From the IMG/VR virus record IMGVR_UViG_3300034092_001518, positions 1 through 62,135 of that record: 62,135 bases of DNA; one strand, given 5' to 3'. The notes beneath the pieces were generated by a model. That model had not been told where the DNA came from, searched no databases, and saw only the letters and a list, made by a program, of their open reading frames with translations. Of this stretch, positions 55,010 to 62,135 are shown in pieces; position 1 is the stretch's first letter; each line of letters opens with the position of its first letter. The DNA is from a virus. A program made the position numbers and the translations under genes.

Positions 55010-57858
55010 TAACAGTTTTTAGTGTTTCCAGTAAAGTTTATACCATCGTACTCGTAAGCTACTGTGCTAGTGTATATCTTGTAGTAATTTGCAGGAGCAG
55101 GTACAGTTAAGGATGAATCTAAGAACACTTGAGTTAACGTGTTCCCAATAGGTCCGTCCATGTAAAATGTAATAGCAATAGAACTACAAACATTGTCGGC
55201 GCTACCAAAGTTACAAAGCAACTCGTAAACTGGAGGAATAGTTGTAGTGGTAGTTGTTGTAGTAGTAGTTGTCGTAGTTGTAGTAGTAGTTGTTGTACTT
55301 GTAGTTGTACCAACGCAAGAAGAACAATTTTCAAACATAAATAATATGTTCGCAATTTGAGCTCCTGATGGAGCAGTTGAAACTATTTCATAACAATTAC
55401 CATCGTCACACCTAACAATTTGACCATTGCTAAGTTGAGTAAAATCTAGATGAGCCAATAAAAATAACGGACCAGGATTGCTACACAATTGGGCATCATA
55501 AAAATATGTAGGAATAGTTGTTGTTGTAGTTGTTGTCGTTACAACGCTACATAGGTTAACATGCAACACTTGACCAGTGTCAGCTATTTGTATTGCGTAT
55601 GTATTGACCCCATCATCAGCAAAATACCAATAAAACCCACCATTGAATATAATTGTACACAATGCATCAGAGTAAACGATATCTCCAACTAGTGGCATTG
55701 AAGGTATACCAAAGTAATAGAATGGAGTTGTCGTACCACCACCAATACATGCCGCATAATCGTCTGGCAGATATGGAGATGTTCCGTCCATGTTAAATGA
55801 AGATATAGGAGGTAATGTTGTGGTAGTAGTACTAGTGGTAGTTGTAGTTGTCCCAGTACAAGTTGTGCAATCTGGATATATTACAACTGGATTTTCCATG
55901 TAAAAATATGGATAACCACCTGGAGACGTAGATGTTATTTCCCAACAGTTACCATCTGCTGTTGCAACAATATCATTAACTACTATTACAGCTGATGTAA
56001 TATCCAAAAGTATTGCTGTAGTTACACCGTCTATACAAGAAACAGCCTCGTAGTAGTTACCTACAATTGGTAATGTAGTAGTACTTGTTGTGCTAGTTGT
56101 TGTAGTACTTCCTGCACAAACAGATAAATCTACAACATATCCATCGTTATCTATTTTTATAACATAGTCAGACTTATCTATAAAATACCAAAAGTCACCA
56201 CCATTAAAGAATTGATCTGAGTTCTGATCAACAAAAACTCTATCTCTAATAACGGGGACAGAGTTCTTTCCATTAAAATATAATACAGAAAAAGTTGGAG
56301 TTATGCTACAACAATCTGTTGGTGTTTCTTTTGATTGTTCTACATCTATTAATAATGGAGTTAATAAATCCCCTTGAGATACAAAAACATTAATAGTATA
56401 TGGTGCGCTTGTACCAAAACAATTTGTTGCAGTTACAGTGAAAGAAAAATCTCTTAACTCTTGAGCTGAACCAGACAATACGCCATCAGAACCTAAAGAT
56501 AATCCTGGAGCAAGAGAAACATCGTTACACTGACCATGTAAAGTAAACGATCCGTCTCCATTTATAATAGTAGGCGCAGAAGATGCACATATGCTCATCT
56601 CTTGATTAGAGCTTACCGTTATGTATTTAGTGTTTGAGTTGCAGTCTACGTATCCAAACAATGTTGACTTTGACCCACCACTAATTGAATAGTCGTAACA
56701 AGTACCAGTAATATCAAAAGATGTTGGGCTTCCTAGACTAGCCATAGGTATGCTAATATCTTCACCAACAGTTATAAATATATCTCCTTGAGTAATTATT
56801 GGAACGGCAGTTTCTGGGCAGTTACAAGTTTCAATTGAATTTACTACTCCAAATTCATCAACAAGTACATATGATTTATCAGTTGGACTTGGAACAGTAC
56901 ACAAAGAAATATCCATCATGTGGTATGCATCGTTACCATCATATGTACTAGATCCTAATGAATCAACATATATTGTATCGCCAAATTGTGGAGTTAAATT
57001 AAATCCATCGTGGTAATATATAGTTGTTGGACACTGAGTGCATACGTTTGATAAAGTGCCATCAGTTGTGTCTATATAAAAAGGAGTTAAGTATGGATTT
57101 ACTTTATTTATAATCCATGTAGATGTGGATAAAGGAGAAGAAACTACAACCTCTGCCGTGTCAACGCTTGATAAATTTTTCTTAAATCTAAGAGCACCTC
57201 TTCCATTATTTACTAGTCCGTTGTATGGAAAAGATAGCTTTATATCATCTGGGTTTACACCAGCATTAATTAGGTCGTTATAGTTTGTTAATGTATTCAG
57301 TCCTACATACCCAGAGTCTGCGATAATAGATCCATTCCACCTTATTTGAAATCTAGTTGGAGTGCTTATTGAGTTATAGTTTATTCCAGCAACCCCTATT
57401 CCATTACCTATATTCCAGTTAACAGGCCTACTGTCTGTTACACCAACAAAAGATATATTTGTAGACCCATCTATTGAATCGTTGTAATCCCAAAATAAAT
57501 ATAAATAAGGATAGTCATTTGGATTAACAAAAACAAAGCTTCCTACAAACTCGCCAGAAATATATATGACTGGTATTTCAGTAGCAAGTGATTTAATCGT
57601 GTCCTTATCATTTGGACCATACAATACATCTGAAACATAATAATATAGTTTGTTATTTAACGTTGGAGAAAGGCTTTGGTATACGCCAGTATTATCCCCT
57701 GCCTTAACTGTAACTGTAGATCCGTCATAAGGCATATAGTCTACACCACCAACTCCAGTAAGCTGGTCAAATATTGCAATATTATTGTTACTTATAACAA
57801 CATTATCAATTTCATAGGTTGAACTGCCTGTATAATCAAAGGATTGTTTTGTCATCAT
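55009..57858 (-). CDS. modular tail fibre with poly-threonine (mucin-like) linkers
   Basis: 949 residues, very low in Lys/Arg. The N-terminal 350 residues are beta-rich; an Ig/cadherin-like (He_PIG type) domain follows near 460-500 (LAPGLSLGSDGVLSGSAQEL, FSFTVTATN). From about residue 510 small Cys-containing modules alternate with Thr/Ser runs at about 580-595, 664-684, 770-783 and 848-872, the last with about 20 Thr. Two module types repeat: one with GDxVYxDxxxxxxFNGGxFWYF, the other with DGNCWEITSTSPxG and a C-x-x-C before the linker. It is probably an extended fibre with possibly O-glycosylated linkers. Confidence 0.7.
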   Translation of the reverse strand: MMTKQSFDYTGSSTYEIDNVVISNNNIAIFDQLTGVGGVDYMPYDGSTVTVKAGDNTGVYQSLSPTLNNKLYYYVSDVLYGPNDKDTIKSLATEIPVIYISGEFVGSFVFVNPNDYPYLYLFWDYNDSIDGSTNISFVGVTDSRPVNWNIGNGIGVAGINYNSISTPTRFQIRWNGSIIADSGYVGLNTLTNYNDLINAGVNPDDIKLSFPYNGLVNNGRGALRFKKNLSSVDTAEVVVSSPLSTSTWIINKVNPYLTPFYIDTTDGTLSNVCTQCPTTIYYHDGFNLTPQFGDTIYVDSLGSSTYDGNDAYHMMDISLCTVPSPTDKSYVLVDEFGVVNSIETCNCPETAVPIITQGDIFITVGEDISIPMASLGSPTSFDITGTCYDYSISGGSKSTLFGYVDCNSNTKYITVSSNQEMSICASSAPTIINGDGSFTLHGQCNDVSLAPGLSLGSDGVLSGSAQELRDFSFTVTATNCFGTSAPYTINVFVSQGDLLTPLLIDVEQSKETPTDCCSITPTFSVLYFNGKNSVPVIRDRVFVDQNSDQFFNGGDFWYFIDKSDYVIKIDNDGYVVDLSVCAGSTTTTSTTSTTTLPIVGNYYEAVSCIDGVTTAILLDITSAVIVVNDIVATADGNCWEITSTSPGGYPYFYMENPVVIYPDCTTCTGTTTTTTSTTTTTLPPISSFNMDGTSPYLPDDYAACIGGGTTTPFYYFGIPSMPLVGDIVYSDALCTIIFNGGFYWYFADDGVNTYAIQIADTGQVLHVNLCSVVTTTTTTTTIPTYFYDAQLCSNPGPLFLLAHLDFTQLSNGQIVRCDDGNCYEIVSTAPSGAQIANILFMFENCSSCVGTTTSTTTTTTTTTTTTTTTTTTTIPPVYELLCNFGSADNVCSSIAITFYMDGPIGNTLTQVFLDSSLTVPAPANYYKIYTSTVAYEYDGINFTGNTKNC

Positions 57859-57861
57859 ATC

Positions 57862-60800
57862 TTAAGAGCTTACCATTGGTATTAATTGTATTGGTGCTGT
57901 AACACCTCCTTGAGTTAGTATAAAGTCTTTTATTAGTCCATCACAATATGTGACTCTAAATATAATGCTTCTTGGAGTTTGAGATGGATTTGAAGCATAT
58001 GATGCATATACAAACTGATTATAAGATCCAGTATTAGTTTGACAGTTTACCCAGCTTGTACCAAAACCATTATCCACTAAAGTTATTTGCCAAGAAGTAG
58101 CAGAGCTCTGAACAGAGAACATAAAAGCAGGAGATGTAGAGGCAGATGAAGAGACATTCTTTATAGCTGGAACTAATTTTACATCACAAGATTGTTTTAC
58201 TCTTGATGAAACACTTAAAACATAAGTTCCATTGTAAGGGTCAAATCCACCAAACTTTAAATTAGCAGGGTTATCTCTCATCGTGTCAATAAAGAAAGAT
58301 CCCATTCCTTGATTTGAAATCGGTATCACCTCTGTTCCTACTAATTTTAAAACAGAACCTCTTTTTTCATCTGCAAAATAACAAACATCGCCCCAAGTAG
58401 CAAAGCTTTCAGGATTATCACTTATTCCAAACTCACCTGGATAAGCCACTTGATTACCAAGAACTTCTGGAATTGAAGCAACTTGACTGCCGCCCACAGC
58501 ATCGTATAGTAAGTTTTTACCATACAATACAGATGTTACCTTGTCTTGATGCAAAGTTAATAAGTCAGTATCTCTTGCTTTTAATTTCTGAACACTTCCG
58601 TATCTCTTGTCTAAGTTTTTAAAATTAGCAAGTGATAAGTTAAATTCATTTAATCTATTTGTTGATGTAGTAGCTTGAAAAACACCACTATATGTTAATG
58701 AGGCAAACTTGTGTTCTTCTTGATAGTCTTCTATAACTGAAGTAACCCTAATGCTATATTTCATTACTGGAGCATTAAATGCATCTTTTATTCTATATGT
58801 TTCTAGACCAGTATTGTATGTAAAAGAATTATAATCTCCATTAGTATAGTTAGGATAATTAATTTGTATTTTAGCTCCATTTGTAATAGATGTCTGATCT
58901 TGTTCATACGTTGTATAGGAAATAGAACCAGGGAATGATGGAGATATAGGTATAGTTGGTGTAACATCTATAGAGTATCTATCATATACATTTGTAATTG
59001 TATAAGGAGTGTTTGGGGTAACTCCATTTGTATTTAAATAAACAATATCGCCAACTGAAAAGTAGTGAGGCCATTCTTTGGTTGATTGTCTAAGCCTAGT
59101 ACTACCAAATACCCCAGGAGTTCTATTGCTAAAGAACCATCTTGATATATGTTTATTATTTTTTATTGGATATGTTCTTGATAATTCGTGAAATATTTCC
59201 GTATCTGTCTCTAAAGGAACGGTTTCAAAAATTATAGAATTTGATGGGGATATTTGATCAACTTTAAATTCAACATTAAATATATTTTGTTTACATCCAC
59301 TTTTTGTACCAAAACCCATCATAAACATTGATACTGGAGAAGACTGTGGAGATGAACTTGATTTTGATATATTTGTATAATTATTAGAATATGCGTATGA
59401 ATAATTTGTAGTTACTCCAGATGTGGGATAATTTAATCTTACATTTCTAAACCATATTCCTTTTGATTTTATATCTGTTCCAGATAAATCTTTTTCAATA
59501 AAATTTTTCCATGCTCCAGATTCAATAAACCATTCTTCTATATTATTATATGTTTGTGGCGATGTAAATGTTTGTGTTGTAGTATATACATTTGGATTAT
59601 ATGTATCTTGAGTTATTGTTATAGATATTGTAGCTCCAGCATATATATTTCCAGTAAAATTTCCATTTACTATTGATATACCTCCATTTTGATTATAAAT
59701 ATTACTTTGCGGACCACCATATTGTGCATTTGAACCAAAATAATTAGATCCATTATTAGATCTACAACTTATTTTCCATCTATCTCCAACAGAGTAATTT
59801 CCTTGGCCTATCTCTATAAAAAATGCTATACTTGTGTTTTGAAGTAATGGAGAAATAACTGGATCAAAAGCTTGCTGAACATTGGAAGGTAATTTAATAG
59901 GATATAACGTATTATTTACAATTGGTATATTTTGATCTATCCAATTTGAAACACCATCCAAGTCTACAGTATATCTAAATGTATTTCCAGATTGAATCTC
60001 TATTGTGTATCTTAAATCTTTTGAACCAAAATATTTACCACTAAACATAGTGGATGAAATCGGAATAGGACCTCCATTATATTGAATATTTGTTATAGTT
60101 TTTATTAAATTATTAGATGAAGATGGTGATCCATAAAGTATTGGTTTGCTAGTATAAGAAACAAGATCACCATTATTATATAAATACGCTGAATTAGATG
60201 CAGCATAATTAGATGAACCACAACCAGAACTATTCACATAGTTTGTTCCTTGACTTTTAACAAATATTTGTTGAGTTAAATTACATGGCAAAAAACCAAC
60301 ATCATTGTAATCTATTTTAATTTTAAAGTATAATCCACCTGGAGATGTACCTATAAAATTAATAGATTTTACTTCTACTTCTAATATTTTAAATTGTTTA
60401 TTTGAATATGTTACACCAGTCCCACCTTTTTTTAGTATAATATAATCACCAACACCAAACTTATCTCTATCAGATTCATTAATTAAAAAATATCTAAATA
60501 GACCATCACATACATATAATCTTGGAAATATATTGTAATACTCGTATTTATTTTGTTTTAAAACTAACCTATAGTTTGTTGCCCAAGATGGAGGATTATG
60601 CTTTATCTCAACCTGTAAACTATTCGCTTTATCTGATGCGGTTGGCGGAATATATACAGAATTACTTGATGTATTAACAGCGTTAGTTAGAGCTGGAGTT
60701 AAAACAGTTGTCATTCTTCCATACTCATCAGTATAAACTATTCCAACCTCATAGTCTCTATCGCTTCTAAATGATCTTTTAGGTTTATTACCTGATATGA

Positions 60801-61905
60801 TCTCAGAAGCATATTGTACTGTAAAATTTAAGTTTATATCCCCACCATTTGAATCAGTTATATCTCTAAACTGAATATAGTTACCATATACAAGTCTATT
60901 ACCAATAATATCTTGAGCTACAGCTTTTAATGGTACATTGTCAAAAAGCCTAGTTACCTGTTCGTTTGAAAGAGTAGTATATATTTTGTTGTTTCTAAAC
61001 GTAAACGAATATGTGGTATTATTTTGAATGTTTAACTCGTCCTTATTGAAGCTATCTATGACCATTACGTTCAAGCTTCTTGTATCTCTAACTAGTAGTT
61101 GTATTTCTTTAACAAATTCATTCCCAGTTTCGAATTCAATAACAATGTTATTTTTTTGGTTAATCATCCCCAAGTTATCACCAGTCTCATAGTCAATAGC
61201 AAAAGACCCAGCTTCAAATCCAACGGCTGAAAATGGAGACATTGAGCTGTACTCGTTATCTATATATTTATATCTATAGCTGAAGTATACAAACTTTTCC
61301 TTAAGGTTAGTAGAGTCTGGAGTATTGTTTTGATATAGAGTTATGTATGGGGCATTTAACGGGGGAGTCATAATCACACTAATGTCATCAGCTATTGATG
61401 GATCATCAGCCGTATAACCCTTACATCTATTGATGTTAATTCTTCTTGGTGGATTATAGTTATCCGTCCAAAACAAGTAATCATTACCGTCCTCTCCTTC
61501 TACGTAGTTGATTCCAGTTACAATTTGATTTGCGTTAAAATTTAAAGGACTACCTGGGTTTGGCTTTGAACATTGTAACACCCTGCTAACCTGTTGAGAT
61601 GCTACATTACACTCAAATATAGCATCAAACTCATTAGCTGTAACAAGCCAGTATATAAGTGACTTTGGCTCATATGCAACGGCCCCAATAACAATTGGAT
61701 TTGTAACAGTTCCAGAGGTAACTAAATTAGAAATATTACTAGCTATTGAGTTACCATATGCGTTTTGTATAGCACCAACGTCCTTTGCGCCATAACTGTT
61801 TACAGTAACATTTTTGGCGTATCTATAATATCCATTGGGCAATAACCTCTCATCGAGGTCTTGATTCATTACTCCCTTTTGAAATGTTCTACTAATATCA
61901 GCCAT
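57862..61905 (-). CDS. tail stabilisation-type protein with C-terminal BACON-like domain
   Basis: 1347 residues. Starts MADISRTFQKGVMNQDLDER, LLPNGYYRYAKNVTVN; this start (MADxSRTFxKGxMNxDLDERLLPxGxYRxAxNVxV) is known to me from tail stabilisation or tubular proteins of crAss-like and other Bacteroidota phages. The body is beta-propeller-like; a block near 1100-1230 has LNEFNLSLANFKNLDKRYGS and FDPYNGTYVLSVSSR. The last 100 residues (SWQITLVDNGFGTSWVNCQT, then RSIIFRVTYCDGLIKDFILT) resemble a BACON domain. The middle part looks more AT-rich than the ends. It probably surrounds the tail tube. Confidence 0.75.
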   Translation of the reverse strand: MADISRTFQKGVMNQDLDERLLPNGYYRYAKNVTVNSYGAKDVGAIQNAYGNSIASNISNLVTSGTVTNPIVIGAVAYEPKSLIYWLVTANEFDAIFECNVASQQVSRVLQCSKPNPGSPLNFNANQIVTGINYVEGEDGNDYLFWTDNYNPPRRININRCKGYTADDPSIADDISVIMTPPLNAPYITLYQNNTPDSTNLKEKFVYFSYRYKYIDNEYSSMSPFSAVGFEAGSFAIDYETGDNLGMINQKNNIVIEFETGNEFVKEIQLLVRDTRSLNVMVIDSFNKDELNIQNNTTYSFTFRNNKIYTTLSNEQVTRLFDNVPLKAVAQDIIGNRLVYGNYIQFRDITDSNGGDINLNFTVQYASEIISGNKPKRSFRSDRDYEVGIVYTDEYGRMTTVLTPALTNAVNTSSNSVYIPPTASDKANSLQVEIKHNPPSWATNYRLVLKQNKYEYYNIFPRLYVCDGLFRYFLINESDRDKFGVGDYIILKKGGTGVTYSNKQFKILEVEVKSINFIGTSPGGLYFKIKIDYNDVGFLPCNLTQQIFVKSQGTNYVNSSGCGSSNYAASNSAYLYNNGDLVSYTSKPILYGSPSSSNNLIKTITNIQYNGGPIPISSTMFSGKYFGSKDLRYTIEIQSGNTFRYTVDLDGVSNWIDQNIPIVNNTLYPIKLPSNVQQAFDPVISPLLQNTSIAFFIEIGQGNYSVGDRWKISCRSNNGSNYFGSNAQYGGPQSNIYNQNGGISIVNGNFTGNIYAGATISITITQDTYNPNVYTTTQTFTSPQTYNNIEEWFIESGAWKNFIEKDLSGTDIKSKGIWFRNVRLNYPTSGVTTNYSYAYSNNYTNISKSSSSPQSSPVSMFMMGFGTKSGCKQNIFNVEFKVDQISPSNSIIFETVPLETDTEIFHELSRTYPIKNNKHISRWFFSNRTPGVFGSTRLRQSTKEWPHYFSVGDIVYLNTNGVTPNTPYTITNVYDRYSIDVTPTIPISPSFPGSISYTTYEQDQTSITNGAKIQINYPNYTNGDYNSFTYNTGLETYRIKDAFNAPVMKYSIRVTSVIEDYQEEHKFASLTYSGVFQATTSTNRLNEFNLSLANFKNLDKRYGSVQKLKARDTDLLTLHQDKVTSVLYGKNLLYDAVGGSQVASIPEVLGNQVAYPGEFGISDNPESFATWGDVCYFADEKRGSVLKLVGTEVIPISNQGMGSFFIDTMRDNPANLKFGGFDPYNGTYVLSVSSRVKQSCDVKLVPAIKNVSSSASTSPAFMFSVQSSATSWQITLVDNGFGTSWVNCQTNTGSYNQFVYASYASNPSQTPRSIIFRVTYCDGLIKDFILTQGGVTAPIQLIPMVSS

Positions 61906-61907
61906 AA

Positions 61908-62135
61908 TTATTTAATCCATTTATCCCTTCCTCTAAGGCTCATTAAAAGTCTTGATGGATGAATGTTACTAAGTCTTATTTTTGCGTTCCTTAAGTTAGC
62001 AGATTTCTCGTCTTTTGCTCTTCTAACTATGTACTCTTGTACTCCAGTCTTGTTATTTAATACAGCCCACTTGAGGTATGAATAAATATACTCTTCAGCT
62101 AGCTTATTGATACTAATTTTAGCATCATCACCATT
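61908..62135 (-). CDS. connector/ring-type structural protein, C-terminal part (runs off window end)
   Basis: 75 residues open at the window end: NGDDAKISINKLAEEYIYSY, then LNNKTGVQEYIVRRAKDEKS, ANLRNAKIRLSNIHPSRLLM. It completes the gene that begins at base 583 and runs off at base 1. From memory the family C-terminus is D-x-xMKIHKFAEEAxYKxIxYAxLSTRxxxPEYxVxRxKxExxAxxRNAKxRLSN, which this matches. About 30 residues seem to be missing between the two parts. The stop is 3 nt before the tail stabilisation gene start. Confidence 0.8.
   Translation of the reverse strand, partial: NGDDAKISINKLAEEYIYSYLKWAVLNNKTGVQEYIVRRAKDEKSANLRNAKIRLSNIHPSRLLMSLRGRDKWIK

Overview
The window is essentially a whole genome of a tailed double-stranded DNA phage of the Bacteroidota. 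Nine TAnnTTTG boxes, the -7 promoter element of that phylum, lie just upstream of leftward genes. Start codons follow A-rich leaders without Shine-Dalgarno sites, and many gene families are ones I know from Bacteroidota phages. The structural genes (portal of about 800 aa, TerL, ring-type connector, a very long tail stabilisation protein, internal virion proteins and a giant ejected-type protein) point to a short-tailed, T7/crAss-like virion. Both window ends carry pieces of one leftward gene, so the molecule is probably a circular or circularly permuted genome of about 62.2 kb, opened inside that gene with roughly 100 bp missing.

Layout. (1) 1-22949, mostly leftward: connector proteins, major capsid protein, scaffold, portal, TerL, a protein that looks like two fused GroES folds, a lysis cassette (amidase, holin, one-piece spanin), fibre-like proteins, a run of small very basic proteins, groES and groEL. 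One rightward winged-helix-like gene (19037-19543) interrupts this block. (2) 22962-24014: a 1.05-kb non-coding divide with a perfect DnaA box, GCAAC palindromes, a TCGG repeat patch, TACGTA repeats and a hairpin-rich leader. (3) 24015-40224, rightward early/middle genes: about 30 very small genes, many sharing a start-site leader, then recombination and replication genes (PD-(D/E)XK exonuclease, DUF3127 single-strand binding protein, MazG-like helical protein, VirE-N primase/SF3 helicase, SNF2-type helicase, VRR-NUC nuclease, metallophosphoesterase) and a tRNA-Arg(UCU). (4) 40221-62135, leftward: a 3503-residue virion protein, two internal virion proteins, a GNAT acetyltransferase, a tail module, a glycosyltransferase, a poly-threonine-linked modular fibre, the tail stabilisation protein and the start of the split gene.

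How it fits together. No DNA polymerase, RNA polymerase or integrase is visible, so replication and transcription probably rely on host enzymes helped by the phage primase-helicase, and the phage is probably lytic. Chaperonin genes probably serve folding of its own proteins. The most interesting candidate system is the tail: a glycosyltransferase gene abuts a fibre whose Cys-containing modules are joined by mucin-like poly-Thr linkers, beside a tail protein ending in a BACON-like domain whose usual C-terminal module appears as a separate gene on the far side of the insertion.
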